Assembly: GCA_910587665.1 (NCBI GenBank) | Contig: CAJUMZ010000001.1 | Coordinates: forward strand, 124,001-188,000 | Source: an uncultured Muribaculum sp. | Lineage (GTDB): Bacteria > Bacteroidota > Bacteroidia > Bacteroidales > Muribaculaceae | DNA length: 64,000 nucleotides | Direction of reading: 5' to 3' | Part shown: one piece after another, positions 16,855 through 26,658 of the stretch | How positions within the stretch are numbered: position 1 is the stretch's first letter | How the letters are laid out: every line of letters starts with the position of its first letter | Notes under the pieces: model-generated | Databases searched by the model: none | Told to the model about the DNA's origin: nothing | What the model saw: only the letters and a program-made list of their open reading frames with translations | Program-made: the position numbers and the translations under genes

Positions 16855-18396
16855 ATGGACCGGTACAATATATTATGGGCTGACGACGAGATTGACCTGT
16901 TGAAGCCCCACATACTTTTTTTAAAAAACAAAGGTTATGACGTCACTACCGCCAACAGCGGCAGAGACGCGCTCGACCTTGTGGAGTCGGATCGGTTTGA
17001 CCTCATCATTCTTGATGAAAACATGCCGGGTCTCACCGGGCTTGAGACGCTTGCCAAAATCAAGCAGATAGCGCCTCTAACTCCCATAATCATGATTACA
17101 AAGAGCGAGGAAGAAAATATCATGAACCAGGCTATCGGCAATAAAATCGCCGATTATCTCATAAAGCCGGTAAATCCGAGCCAGATATTGCTCTCGATAA
17201 AAAAGAATCTTCACTCTGACCGTCTTGTCAGCGAACAGGCGGCTACCGACTACCGGCAGGAATTTAACAATATATCGACACTGATAAACGACTGCCGTAC
17301 GATAGAGGACTGGTATGAGCTATACGGCAAGCTTGTATTCTGGGAACTTGAGCTTGCCTCAGCCGACACCAGCATGGAAGAGTTGCTCCGCATGCAAAAA
17401 GATGAGGCAAACTCAGCGTTCAATAAATTCGTGCGCAAAAACTATGAGGATTGGGTGACAGGCGACAATCACCCGCTAATGAGTCAGGAGATATTCAAGA
17501 AACGCATCTTCCCGCTGCTTGACAACGGGGAAAAGGTATTCTTTATCGTAATTGACAATTTCCGCCTCGACCAATGGCGCACAGTCAAGCCCCTGCTGTC
17601 AGACATCTTCACCTTTGAAGAGGAATTATACACCTCCATCCTGCCAACCGCGACACAATATGCCAGAAACGCCATATTCTCGGGACTGATGCCGGTTGAC
17701 ATCGCAAGAATGTTTCCCGACCTATGGGTCGACGAGGATGAAGACGAGGGCAAGAATCTAAACGAATCACCTCTGATAGCCACACAATTCGAGCGATTCA
17801 GGCGCAAGGTGAAATTTTCCTATACAAAAATCAATGATTCCGCTACCGGAGAAAAACTGATCCGCGAATTTTCCAACCTCGAAAGCAACGACCTCAACGT
17901 GTTGGTAATCAACTTCATCGACATGCTTTCCCATGCACGCACGGAGTCAAAGATGATACGCGAGCTTGCTTCCAACAATGCAGCCTACCGCTCCCTTACC
18001 GAGTCATGGTTCCGGCATTCGTCGGCACTCGAACTTTTCCGGAAGATAGCTGAAAAAGGATATAAGATAGTCCTGACTACCGACCACGGCACAATTCAGG
18101 TCAACAATCCCATAAAAGTAATAGGCGACCGCAACACGAATACCAACCTCCGTTACAAGGTAGGCAAAAACCTGAGCTACAACCCCAAGCAGGTATACGA
18201 GATAAAGCGACCGGAGCGTTACGGACTCCCCTCGCCCAACATATCATCGGCTTACATATTTGCCTCCGGGCATGATTTCTTTGCCTACCCCAACAATTAC
18301 AATTATTATGTGCAATACTATTCAGGCACATTCCAGCACGGAGGCATATCGCTCGAAGAGATGATAGTCCCGCTTATAACATTAACCGCTAAATAA
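16855..18396 (+). CDS. porX: T9SS response regulator PorX with PglZ-type output domain
   Basis: This 513-residue protein has an N-terminal receiver domain (1-120) with acidic pocket Asp10/Asp11, phospho-acceptor Asp54 in LIILDENMPG, Thr82 and Lys104. A helical linker (about 130-210) leads to an alkaline-phosphatase-like PglZ domain (about 215-510). Metal-site motifs there include VIDNFRLDQWR, INFIDMLSH, LTTDHGT and QHGGISLEEM. PorX works with the histidine kinase PorY and an ECF sigma factor to control T9SS function, and its PglZ domain is known in relatives as a phosphodiesterase acting on oligonucleotides. The kinase is not in this window. It follows porW by 12 bases, so dose and timing are probably linked. 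Confidence 0.95.
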   Translation: MDRYNILWADDEIDLLKPHILFLKNKGYDVTTANSGRDALDLVESDRFDLIILDENMPGLTGLETLAKIKQIAPLTPIIMITKSEEENIMNQAIGNKIADYLIKPVNPSQILLSIKKNLHSDRLVSEQAATDYRQEFNNISTLINDCRTIEDWYELYGKLVFWELELASADTSMEELLRMQKDEANSAFNKFVRKNYEDWVTGDNHPLMSQEIFKKRIFPLLDNGEKVFFIVIDNFRLDQWRTVKPLLSDIFTFEEELYTSILPTATQYARNAIFSGLMPVDIARMFPDLWVDEDEDEGKNLNESPLIATQFERFRRKVKFSYTKINDSATGEKLIREFSNLESNDLNVLVINFIDMLSHARTESKMIRELASNNAAYRSLTESWFRHSSALELFRKIAEKGYKIVLTTDHGTIQVNNPIKVIGDRNTNTNLRYKVGKNLSYNPKQVYEIKRPERYGLPSPNISSAYIFASGHDFFAYPNNYNYYVQYYSGTFQHGGISLEEMIVPLITLTAK

Positions 18397-18411
18397 TAAG
18401 AACAACAGTAT

Positions 18412-18849
18412 ATGTCTACAACAAAGATCCTGATTCCCACAACAGGCGACCTTGAAAAGGCGGCTGAAGAATTTATCAACGTCATGGGCGACTACACCGT
18501 GTTTGCTTTCTACGGAGACATGGGTGTGGGCAAGACCACTTTCATCTCGGCTCTCTCACGCGCTCTCGGAGTGGAGGATGATCCCACGAGCAGCCCGTCG
18601 TTTGCAATCATCAACGAGTATCGCTCCGACACCACTGCCGAGCTCATCTACCATTTTGACCTTTACAGGCTTGAGTCGATAGAAGAGGCGTTTGACATAG
18701 GCGTGGAGGATTATTTTGACTCCGGCGCTCTCTGTTTCATCGAATGGCCGGAGCGCATCGCCGACATACTGCCCGACGACACTGTGCGTGTCGACATAAA
18801 GGAACTGCCCGACGGCTCACGCGAGCTTACCGTAACCGAGCCGGAATAA
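18412..18849 (+). CDS. tsaE: tRNA threonylcarbamoyladenosine biosynthesis ATPase
   Basis: The 145-residue protein carries a Walker A GDMGVGKTT (Lys41), a switch-like segment SSPSFAIINEY and the strand LCFIEWPERI typical of TsaE. It is the ATPase that recycles the TsaB-TsaD complex making t6A37 on ANN-decoding tRNAs in the cytosol. Length is normal. It lies 16 bases after porX, so it may be read from the same transcript, though its role is housekeeping. Confidence 0.95.
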   Translation: MSTTKILIPTTGDLEKAAEEFINVMGDYTVFAFYGDMGVGKTTFISALSRALGVEDDPTSSPSFAIINEYRSDTTAELIYHFDLYRLESIEEAFDIGVEDYFDSGALCFIEWPERIADILPDDTVRVDIKELPDGSRELTVTEPE

Positions 18850-18878
18850 CGGCTAAGTCCGGCAAAAAGCAAATCCCC

Positions 18879-19109
18879 ATGTCGGTCACTGCCGCGTCTT
18901 TCATACTGGTAGGGCTCTTTGCCCTCGGCGGAGTCTTTTCCATTGCGGCGGGCATAGCCGGGTGGGAGTGGTTTTTCAGAAGCATCAACGTAAAAGTGCT
19001 TACCGGAAAACTTCGCCGCCCTTATGCGCGTTTATTCTACATAGTGCTTGGTCTTGCCATATTGGCGATGGCTCTATATCTGTATGACTCCACCGCAAAG
19101 GCATTATGA
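18879..19109 (+). CDS. Imm17-like small two-helix membrane protein
   Basis: The ATG at 18879 gives 76 residues; a longer frame reads through tsaE and is a shadow. Two membrane helices (about 5-25 and 48-68) flank a basic loop, and GWEWFFRS followed by RPYARLFYIVLGL resembles the Imm17 family, named as an immunity protein in polymorphic-toxin loci. No toxin gene is present nearby. Instead the frame overlaps the start of the CNNM transporter (ATGA), which suggests a coupled membrane function. The family call rests on pattern recognition only. Confidence 0.65.
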   Translation: MSVTAASFILVGLFALGGVFSIAAGIAGWEWFFRSINVKVLTGKLRRPYARLFYIVLGLAILAMALYLYDSTAKAL

Positions 19110-20392
19110 AAGAATTATTTATAATATTAGGACTGATCCTCCTCAACGGATTATTCTCCATGTCGGAAACCGCATTGATTTCCGCCCGTAAGTCACGTCT
19201 TGCCCATGAGGCGTCAAAAGGCAGCAGCTCCGCAAAGGCAGCTTTAAAAATCGCCAACGATCCCGACTGCTTCCTGTCGACAATCCAGATAGGCATCACG
19301 CTGATCGGTATCCTGACCGGTCTGTACTCCGGAGCTACACTTGCCGGAGCTTTCAGCGACATCCTTGCCGGATGGGGAGTGGAACCGCGCTACTCCCATG
19401 AAATCGCCCAGACGACAATCGTCATCATAGTCACATATCTGTCAATTGTCGTAGGAGAGCTTGTGCCCAAGCGCATAGCCTTGAACTGTTCCGGCACAGT
19501 GGCAAAGATGGTGGCTCGCCCCATGTGGCTGCTGTCAAGGATTGCCATACCGCTTGTGTGGCTGCTGTCGGTGTCTACCGGATTTATCGTAAGGCTACTT
19601 GGACTAAAGGGCGACGACTCCAAGGTGACAGAAAACGACGTAAAGTCAATCATCGAAGACGGAGCGGCGGCGGGTGAAGTACAACCGGTGGAAAAAGACA
19701 TCATGAAGCGCGCGCTTGTGATGGGCGATCAAAGCGTGGCTTCAATCATGACATGCCGCAAGGATATAGTGTCGCTTGACCTTGACATGACCGCCGACCG
19801 GGTCAAAAAAGTGCTTGGCGAGGAGCTGCACGACTCCTATCCGGTATTTGACTCCGAACATGAGGAAGTGAAAGGAATCGTGTCGCTTAAAGACCTGATA
19901 CTCACCCTTGACAAAGACGATTTCAGGCTTGACAGCGTAATAGCGCCCGGTACATTCATTCCGGAAAGCATGAGCGCATACAACGCCCTTGAACAGCTGA
20001 AAGACAACCATGAGCACTGCCTTGTGGTATGTGACGAGTTCGGCACAATGCAAGGAGTCGTGACTCTTAACGACATCCTTGACGGCTTGGTGGGATGCAC
20101 CATGGAGTCGGAAGAGGAAAGATACATTGTTGCCCGCGACGACGGCAACAGCTGGCTTGTTGACGGACAATGCCCCATATACGACTTTCTCGACTTTTTC
20201 GGAAAGGGCGACCTGTATACTCCCGGAGGATACGCGACACTTGGCGGACTAATATTGGAGAATTTGCGCAAACTGCCTACAGAGGGAGAGAAAGTGCAGT
20301 GGAACGACTTTATTTTTGAAATCGTCGACATGGACAAGACCCATATCGACAAAATCCTTGTAACCAAGACCCCAAATGAAGAACCGGCATAA
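19106..20392 (+). CDS. CNNM/CorC-family membrane protein with CBS pair (HlyC/GldE-like)
   Basis: This 428-residue protein has a DUF21/CNNM membrane domain (about 1-190; SETALISARKSRL and VGELVPKRIAL motifs), a CBS-domain pair (about 205-325), and a C-terminal CorC_HlyC domain (about 340-425; NSWLVDGQCPIYDFLDFF). Family members are linked to Mg/Co efflux; the Bacteroidota gliding gene gldE belongs to the same family, so that identity cannot be excluded. It overlaps the Imm17-like gene by four bases and the birA gene by 17 bases, indicating translational coupling. Confidence 0.88.
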   Translation: MKELFIILGLILLNGLFSMSETALISARKSRLAHEASKGSSSAKAALKIANDPDCFLSTIQIGITLIGILTGLYSGATLAGAFSDILAGWGVEPRYSHEIAQTTIVIIVTYLSIVVGELVPKRIALNCSGTVAKMVARPMWLLSRIAIPLVWLLSVSTGFIVRLLGLKGDDSKVTENDVKSIIEDGAAAGEVQPVEKDIMKRALVMGDQSVASIMTCRKDIVSLDLDMTADRVKKVLGEELHDSYPVFDSEHEEVKGIVSLKDLILTLDKDDFRLDSVIAPGTFIPESMSAYNALEQLKDNHEHCLVVCDEFGTMQGVVTLNDILDGLVGCTMESEEERYIVARDDGNSWLVDGQCPIYDFLDFFGKGDLYTPGGYATLGGLILENLRKLPTEGEKVQWNDFIFEIVDMDKTHIDKILVTKTPNEEPA

Positions 20393-21107
20393 TGTAATAA
20401 GTCTTGAAGAATGTGAATCAACCAACAACCGCCTCGCAGAGATCGCACATCAGTCGCCCCACGGGACAGTGGTGATCACGTCGCGCCAGACTGCAGGTCG
20501 CGGACAGCGTGGCAACAGTTGGGAGGCTGAGCCGGGGAAAAACCTTACATTCTCCCTGCTCATCAAGCCGGAAAATGTAGCGGCTCACGACCAATTTTAC
20601 ATCTCGGAGGCTGTCGCACTCGGTATCGCCGATTCACTCCGCCGCCGACTGCCCGGCATACCGGTAAGCGTGAAGTGGCCCAACGACATATATGCCGGCG
20701 ACAAGAAGATATGCGGCATCCTTATCGAGAACAGCCTGTCGGGCAACAACATAGGGCATTCAATCGCAGGCATAGGCATCAATGTCAACCAACGCAAGTT
20801 CAGGAGTGACGCGCCTAACCCGGTGTCGGCAATCATGCTTACCGGAGAGGAAATACCGCTTGACGAGTTGCTTCATGACACCGTCGACTCGATATTCCGG
20901 CGGCTTTCACAGCCGCTTGACGCGCGTCACGCCGACTACATGACCGCATTGTGGCGCCGCGACGGCGGCAACTACCGCGACGCCGCAACCGGCGAGGAAT
21001 TTCACGCCGTCATAACCGGCGTTGCCCCGACAGGTCACCTCTCCCTCCTCGACACTTTCGGCAACACCCGCACCTATGCCTTCAAGGAAGTCACCGCCCT
21101 GCTGTAA
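20376..21107 (+). CDS. birA: Biotin--[acetyl-CoA-carboxylase] ligase
   Basis: This 243-residue group I biotin protein ligase activates biotin with ATP and attaches it to the carrier protein of biotin-dependent carboxylases. The biotinyl-AMP loop GRGQRGNSWE, the KWPNDIY motif, KKICGILIE and GIGINVN are all present. There is no N-terminal helix-turn-helix, so it should not act as a repressor. The start codon lies inside the end of the CNNM gene (17-base overlap). Confidence 0.93.
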   Translation: MKNRHNVISLEECESTNNRLAEIAHQSPHGTVVITSRQTAGRGQRGNSWEAEPGKNLTFSLLIKPENVAAHDQFYISEAVALGIADSLRRRLPGIPVSVKWPNDIYAGDKKICGILIENSLSGNNIGHSIAGIGINVNQRKFRSDAPNPVSAIMLTGEEIPLDELLHDTVDSIFRRLSQPLDARHADYMTALWRRDGGNYRDAATGEEFHAVITGVAPTGHLSLLDTFGNTRTYAFKEVTALL

Positions 21108-21135
21108 AACTCTACAGCCCCAACTGACAACTGCT

Positions 21136-21167
21136 ATTGAATATGTTGCGGAAATTTCGTAATTTTG
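21136..21167 (+). promoter_or_regulatory. Promoter for cvpA and possibly sufBCDS
   Basis: ATTG (21136-21139), 20 bases, then TAATTTTG (21160-21167) match the Bacteroidota consensus with one mismatch in the -33 element. The box ends 23 bases before the GTG start of cvpA. Confidence 0.55.
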
Positions 21168-21190
21168 CGAGGACTAAATTATACTGACCA

Positions 21191-21709
21191 GTGACCACAA
21201 TCGACATCATATTGCTGATCGTAATCGGCGCCTCGCTCGTGCTGGGGCTTTACAAAGGCATCATATCACAGATAGCCTCGATCGGCGGCGTAATTCTCGG
21301 AATCATAGCATGCCGCTTTTTCTCCACCGATGTCGGCTCTCTCTACATGACGTGGTTTCCCGACACCTTCACCAACGAGACATTAGCCAACATCGCCGGG
21401 GGCATAACCGTGTACCTTGTCATCTATTTCGGCGTAGGTGCCTTCGCTTCGTTGCTCCGGCGCATCACCGACACGCTTATGGCAGGGTGGCTCGACCATA
21501 TGCTCGGTGGAGTGTTCAGCGTATTTAAATGGCTGATACTTACGAGCGTGTTCCTGAATCTGTTTTATATGATCGCGCCCCACTGCATCATATTTCATTC
21601 CTCCTCGCTGGCGTCAGGCAAACTGTTCATAATGGTAATGCAGCTTGCGCCCAAGCTGTTTGGCATACTTGCCGGACCGGTCGGTGACATGGTCACTAAT
21701 ATAACTTAA
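21191..21709 (+). CDS. CvpA-family membrane protein
   Basis: The 172-residue product starts at GTG 21191, which gives MTTIDIILLIVIGASLVLGL at once; no ATG fits as well. Four hydrophobic helices (about 5-25, 28-48, 65-90, 105-125) and the GLYKGIISQIASIGGVILG block are typical of CvpA, named for colicin V production but widely conserved with unclear function. It precedes the Fe-S assembly genes by 69 bases and may share their transcript. Confidence 0.85.
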   Translation: MTTIDIILLIVIGASLVLGLYKGIISQIASIGGVILGIIACRFFSTDVGSLYMTWFPDTFTNETLANIAGGITVYLVIYFGVGAFASLLRRITDTLMAGWLDHMLGGVFSVFKWLILTSVFLNLFYMIAPHCIIFHSSSLASGKLFIMVMQLAPKLFGILAGPVGDMVTNIT

Positions 21710-21778
21710 AAGCTCAACATTCAACAACAGTGATTGTTATCTCTTTACATGTATCCCGAATATATCAAGCGTGAAAAA

Positions 21779-23251
21779 ATGAGTGAAGATAACCAAAATA
21801 TAAACAAGCCGGGAGATGACGATATCATAAAAGATGTGACCGGTGGCGAATATAAATATGGGTTTGTCAGCGACATAGACACCGATGTGATCCCCCAAGG
21901 GCTCAACGAGGATGTCGTAAGACTGATATCCAAGAAAAAAAACGAGCCGGAATGGCTGCTTGAATTCAGGCTGAAGGCCTATCGTCACTGGCTGACCCTC
22001 AAAATGCCGGAATGGGCGCATCTCGAAATCCCCCCTATCGACTACCAGGCGATAAGCTACTACGCCGCCCCTCGTAAAAAGGAAGGTCCGAAAAGCCTTG
22101 ATGAGGTGGATCCCGAACTGCTCGAGACATTCAACAAGCTCGGCATACCTCTCCAGGAGCAGAAAGCTCTGTCAGGAATGGCGGTTGACGCTGTAATGGA
22201 CTCTGTGTCGGTAAAAACGACCCATAAGGAAAAGCTTGCCGAACTCGGCGTAATATTCTGCTCTTTTTCAGAGGCGGTAAAAGATTACCCTGACCTCGTA
22301 AAACGCTATCTCGGCAGTGTGGTAAGCTACCGCGACAATTTCTTTGCAGCCCTCAACTCGGCGGTATTCTCCGACGGTTCGTTTGTATACATACCAAAAG
22401 GTGTGAGATGCCCTATGGAGCTATCAACCTATTTCCGCATAAATGCCGCGGGAACGGGGCAGTTTGAGCGCACACTGATCGTGGCCGACGATGACGCCTA
22501 TGTGAGCTATCTCGAAGGATGCACCGCCCCCATGCGCGATGAAAACCAACTGCATGCCGCGATAGTCGAAATTGTGGTCGAAGACCGCGCCGAGGTAAAA
22601 TATTCCACGGTCCAGAACTGGTATTCAGGCGACAAGGATGGCAATGGCGGCGTATACAATTTCGTGACGAAGCGCGGACTCTGCCGTGGCGATTACTCCA
22701 AACTCTCCTGGACTCAGGTAGAGACAGGCTCGGCCATCACATGGAAATATCCCAGCTGCATACTTCAGGGAGAAGGCTCTACCGGAGAATTTTACTCCGT
22801 GGCTGTCACCCGCAACTACCAGCAGGCCGATACGGGCACAAAGATGATACATGTAGGCCGTAACACCCGCTCGACAATCGTAAGCAAGGGTATCTCCGCA
22901 GGACATAGCCAGAATTCCTACCGCGGGCTTGTAAAGGTGCTTCCCAATGCCGACGGCTGCCGCAACTATACCCAATGCGACAGTCTGCTGCTAAGCCCTA
23001 CCTGCGGCGCACACACATTCCCCTATATTGACGTGCTCAACGACACTGCGGTGGTGGAACATGAGGCGACAACTTCAAAAATCAGCGAGGATCAGATATT
23101 CTACTGCAATCAGCGCGGCATACCTACAGAAGAGGCGATAGGGCTGATAGTCAACGGATACGCCAAGGAAGTAATGAACAAGCTGCCGATGGAATTTGCC
23201 GTAGAGGCACAGCGGTTGCTTCAGGTGACACTCGAAGGCTCGGTAGGCTGA
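21779..23251 (+). CDS. sufB: Fe-S cluster assembly scaffold SufB
   Basis: The ATG at 21779 gives 490 residues (MSEDNQNINK); an upstream in-frame ATG-rich extension is less likely. The protein matches SufB over its whole length: KTTHKEKLAELGVIFCSFSEAV, VYIPKGVRCPMELSTYFRIN, YLEGCTAP and the late GCRNYTQCDSLLLS, INGYAKEVM-type helices. SufB is the cluster-building subunit of the SufBC2D complex in the cytosol. The order sufB-sufC-sufD-sufS with short gaps is the standard Bacteroidota operon. Confidence 0.96.
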   Translation: MSEDNQNINKPGDDDIIKDVTGGEYKYGFVSDIDTDVIPQGLNEDVVRLISKKKNEPEWLLEFRLKAYRHWLTLKMPEWAHLEIPPIDYQAISYYAAPRKKEGPKSLDEVDPELLETFNKLGIPLQEQKALSGMAVDAVMDSVSVKTTHKEKLAELGVIFCSFSEAVKDYPDLVKRYLGSVVSYRDNFFAALNSAVFSDGSFVYIPKGVRCPMELSTYFRINAAGTGQFERTLIVADDDAYVSYLEGCTAPMRDENQLHAAIVEIVVEDRAEVKYSTVQNWYSGDKDGNGGVYNFVTKRGLCRGDYSKLSWTQVETGSAITWKYPSCILQGEGSTGEFYSVAVTRNYQQADTGTKMIHVGRNTRSTIVSKGISAGHSQNSYRGLVKVLPNADGCRNYTQCDSLLLSPTCGAHTFPYIDVLNDTAVVEHEATTSKISEDQIFYCNQRGIPTEEAIGLIVNGYAKEVMNKLPMEFAVEAQRLLQVTLEGSVG

Positions 23252-23284
23252 CAATAGATTCAACAATAGAAAAAACACAACCAA

Positions 23285-24055
23285 ATGGATAAAAATATAT
23301 TACTTGACATTCACGACCTCCACGCATCGGTCGACGGCAAAGAGATATTGAAAGGCATCAACCTGCAAGTGCGCGAAGGCGAGGTACACGCAATAATGGG
23401 GCCCAACGGTTCCGGCAAATCGACACTGTCAATGGTGCTCGCGGGAGCTCCCGGCTACTCCGTTACCGGGGGCAGCGTGGATTTCCACGGAAAACAGCTG
23501 CTCGAGCTGTCGCCGGAGGACCGCAGCCATGAAGGATTGTTCCTGTCATTCCAGTATCCCGTGGAGATACCGGGGGTGTCGATGGTCAACTTCATGCGCG
23601 CGGCTGTCAACGAGAAGCGCAAGTATTTCAATGAGCCTCAATTGTCGGCAAGCGACTTTCTGAAGCTGATGCGACAGAAGCGCGCCATTGTCGAGCTTGA
23701 CAACAAGCTTGCATCACGCTCCGTCAACGAAGGATTTTCCGGAGGTGAGAAAAAACGCAACGAGATATTCCAGATGGCAGTGCTTGAACCGCGCCTGTCA
23801 ATACTCGACGAGACCGACTCCGGCCTTGACATCGACGCGCTGCGCATCGTAGCCGGTGGCGTCAACAAGCTCAAGACCGACCGCAACGCCACCATCGTCA
23901 TCACCCACTACCAGCGTCTTCTCGACTACATAAAGCCCGACTTCGTGCATGTGCTCTACAAGGGCAGGATTGTCAAGACAGCGGGACCGGAGCTTGCCCT
24001 TGAACTTGAAGAAAAAGGCTACGACTGGATTAAGCAAAACGAAAATCAGAATTGA
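23285..24055 (+). CDS. sufC: Fe-S cluster assembly ATPase SufC
   Basis: This 256-residue ABC-type ATPase has Walker A GPNGSGKST, a Q-loop in LSFQYPVEIPGV, the variant signature FSGGEKKRNEI and Walker B LSILDETDSGLDID, all as expected for SufC. It drives conformational change in SufBC2D and is not a transporter. Its stop is followed by the sufD ATG after two bases. Confidence 0.96.
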   Translation: MDKNILLDIHDLHASVDGKEILKGINLQVREGEVHAIMGPNGSGKSTLSMVLAGAPGYSVTGGSVDFHGKQLLELSPEDRSHEGLFLSFQYPVEIPGVSMVNFMRAAVNEKRKYFNEPQLSASDFLKLMRQKRAIVELDNKLASRSVNEGFSGGEKKRNEIFQMAVLEPRLSILDETDSGLDIDALRIVAGGVNKLKTDRNATIVITHYQRLLDYIKPDFVHVLYKGRIVKTAGPELALELEEKGYDWIKQNENQN

Positions 24056-24057
24056 CC

Positions 24058-25437
24058 ATGGGCAGCCTTTCACAATACACCGATATATACCGCGACCACC
24101 GGGAGGCTATTGACAGTCACTCGTCAGCGGTAATCAACGCCATGCGTCCGGCGGCATATGACGCGCTGAAAGGAAAAGAGTTGCCGGGAAAGAACACCGA
24201 GGGCTATGAAAAGACGTCGATCGACGAGATGATGTCGCCCGATTTCGGCATCAACATCAACCGCGTCAATATCCCGGTAGATGTAGCCGCGTCGTTTCAT
24301 TGCGGTGTCCCAAACATGAGCACACTGCTCGGAATCGTGGTCAACGATTCATTCCACCCCGTAGGCTCCCTGCTCACACGGTTGCCCGAGGGCGTGATAT
24401 TCGGCTCTCTCGCCCAAGCGGCCGCCGAGCATCCCGAACTCGTAGGCTTGTACTACGGCAAGGTGGCGTCGCTCGAATCAGTGACCACCGCACTAAATAC
24501 CCTGCTTGTACAGGATGGCGTGTTTGTCTACGTGCCCAAGGGTGTCGCGCTTGAAAAGCCGCTCCAGCTTGTCAACATATTCAGCTCCCCGACCTCGCTG
24601 ATGGCGGCGCGACGACTACTGATAGTCATGGAAGAGGGAGCATCGGCACAATTGCTTGTATGTGACCACACACAAGACTCCTCACAGAAATACCTGTCAT
24701 CGCAGGTAATCGAGATCGTACTCAATCGCGATTCACGTCTCGACTACTACGATCTGGAGGAATCGGGAGAAGGCACATCACGCTGCAGCTCGGTCTATGC
24801 CCGCCAGGAGTCGGGTTCGTCGCTGACAGTCAATGGCATGACGCTAAGCTGCGGCAACACCCGCAACGACTACAACATTGAGATCACCGGCGACGGCTGC
24901 GACACACTGCTTGCCGGCATGGCGATAGCGTCTGGACACCAGCATATCGACAATAACTCATCGGTCAACCACCTTGGCTCGCATTGCCACAGCCGCCAGT
25001 TGTTCAAATATGTGCTTGACGACGACGCCTCCGGAGCTTTCGAGGGCGGCATTGTGGTCAACGAAGGCGCGGTAAAGACAGAGGCATACCAAAGCGACCG
25101 CAACCTGCTCGCCTCCATAGGGGCTAAGATGCACACCAAGCCCCAACTGCTTATATATTGCGACGACGTGAAGTGCAGCCACGGGGCTACGACCGGACAG
25201 CTTGATCAAGAAGCATTGTTTTACATGCGTTCACGCGGCATAAGCGAAAAAACGGCACGTACAATGCTTATGCAGGCATTCATGTCAGAAGTTATCGAGA
25301 CGGTAAGGATGGAGGGCCTGCGCGAGCGGCTTCACATGCTTGTCGAAAAGCGGTTTCACGGACAGCAGTCATTCTGCGGCGACTGCGCCACAGGGTGCGT
25401 GTCGGCAAAAAAAGCAGTAAACGATGGAGAGTTATGA
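24058..25437 (+). CDS. sufD: Fe-S cluster assembly protein SufD
   Basis: The ATG at 24058 (MGSLSQYTDIY) is chosen over an in-frame TTG six bases upstream. The 459-residue protein aligns with SufD through VYVPKGVALEKPLQLVNIF, AQLLVCDHTQ, GCDTLLAGMAIASGHQHIDN and CDDVKCSHGATTGQLDQEALFY blocks. It pairs with SufB to form the scaffold. Its end overlaps sufS by 14 bases, so the two are translationally coupled. Confidence 0.95.
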   Translation: MGSLSQYTDIYRDHREAIDSHSSAVINAMRPAAYDALKGKELPGKNTEGYEKTSIDEMMSPDFGININRVNIPVDVAASFHCGVPNMSTLLGIVVNDSFHPVGSLLTRLPEGVIFGSLAQAAAEHPELVGLYYGKVASLESVTTALNTLLVQDGVFVYVPKGVALEKPLQLVNIFSSPTSLMAARRLLIVMEEGASAQLLVCDHTQDSSQKYLSSQVIEIVLNRDSRLDYYDLEESGEGTSRCSSVYARQESGSSLTVNGMTLSCGNTRNDYNIEITGDGCDTLLAGMAIASGHQHIDNNSSVNHLGSHCHSRQLFKYVLDDDASGAFEGGIVVNEGAVKTEAYQSDRNLLASIGAKMHTKPQLLIYCDDVKCSHGATTGQLDQEALFYMRSRGISEKTARTMLMQAFMSEVIETVRMEGLRERLHMLVEKRFHGQQSFCGDCATGCVSAKKAVNDGEL

Positions 25438-26644
25438 CGTAAACAGGCTGCGCGCCGACTTTCCGGCACTGAGCCGCAAGGTGTATAACCGTCAGCTCGT
25501 GTATCTTGACAATACAGCCACCTCCCAGACTCCGCGTCAGGTGGTGAAAAGTATCGAACACTCATATTACAACACCAAGGCAAATGTTCACCGCGGCGTG
25601 CACACGCTATCCCAGGAGATGACCGCCTTGCAGGAAGCCGCGCGTGAGCGAGTGAGGGGATGGGTCAACGCCCCCTCGACCGATGAGGTGATATTTACCC
25701 GTGGCACCACCGAGGCGATCAACCTTGTCGCAGCTTCCTATGGCACTTTTTTCAAGGATGGCGACGAAATAATAGTGAGCGTAATGGAGCATCATGCCAA
25801 TATTGTGCCGTGGCAACTGCTCCAAAACCGTGTCAACGTGAAACTTCGCGTAATTCCTATGGATGACCGCGGCGTACTCGACCTTGACGCCTACCGCAAT
25901 CTGTTCAACAGCCACACGGCAATGGTGGCTGTCGCACATGTGAGCAATGTGCTCGGCACGGTAAATCCCGTCGCTGAAATGATTTCCGAGGCACACAGTC
26001 ACGGTGTACCGGTGCTTGTCGACGGTGCGCAGGCGGTAGCCCACCAACGGGTCGACGTCAAGGCTCTCGACTGCGACTTTTACGCATTTTCGTCCCATAA
26101 GATGTACGGTCCTTCCGGCGTAGGTGTGCTATATGGCAAGCGTGAGCTTCTTGAAAAGATGCCACCCTATCAGGGTGGAGGGGAGATGATAGGCAATGTC
26201 AGCTTTGAACACACCACCTTTGCCGAGCTACCGTTCAAGTTTGAGGCAGGCACCCCCGATTTCATTGACATCGCGGCCTTCAAGAGCGCAATCGACTACC
26301 TCCAACCGATAGGCATGGATGCAATCGCCGCCCATGAGCATGAATTACTCGAATATACGACATCACGGCTCTTGGAGATACCGGGCATGAGAATATTCGG
26401 CACTGCGCCTGACAAAGATGCCATAATATCATTTCTTATCGGCGACGCCCACCATTATGACACCGGAATGCTGCTTGACAAACTCGGGATAGCCGTGCGC
26501 ACCGGTCACCATTGCGCCGAGCCCCTGATGCACCGTCTCGGCATAGAGGGTACAGTGCGCGCATCATTCGGGCTTTACAACACGATTGAAGAATGTGACA
26601 CGTTTATCGCCGCCGTCAAGCGCGTGGCAATGATGCTCGCGTAA
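25424..26644 (+). CDS. sufS: Cysteine desulfurase SufS
   Basis: This 406-residue PLP enzyme removes sulfur from cysteine for the Suf scaffold. The PLP lysine is Lys226 in SSHKMYGPSGVG and the persulfide cysteine is Cys364 in RTGHHCAEPLM. VYLDNTATSQTP, VMEHHANIVPWQ and DGAQAVAHQRVDV are further group II desulfurase blocks. Its stop is the end of the operon, and a REPIN-like inverted repeat pair begins 15 bases later. No sufE, sufU or sufA lies in the window. Confidence 0.96.
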   Translation: MESYDVNRLRADFPALSRKVYNRQLVYLDNTATSQTPRQVVKSIEHSYYNTKANVHRGVHTLSQEMTALQEAARERVRGWVNAPSTDEVIFTRGTTEAINLVAASYGTFFKDGDEIIVSVMEHHANIVPWQLLQNRVNVKLRVIPMDDRGVLDLDAYRNLFNSHTAMVAVAHVSNVLGTVNPVAEMISEAHSHGVPVLVDGAQAVAHQRVDVKALDCDFYAFSSHKMYGPSGVGVLYGKRELLEKMPPYQGGGEMIGNVSFEHTTFAELPFKFEAGTPDFIDIAAFKSAIDYLQPIGMDAIAAHEHELLEYTTSRLLEIPGMRIFGTAPDKDAIISFLIGDAHHYDTGMLLDKLGIAVRTGHHCAEPLMHRLGIEGTVRASFGLYNTIEECDTFIAAVKRVAMMLA

Positions 26645-26658
26645 TCCCCACGTATTTT

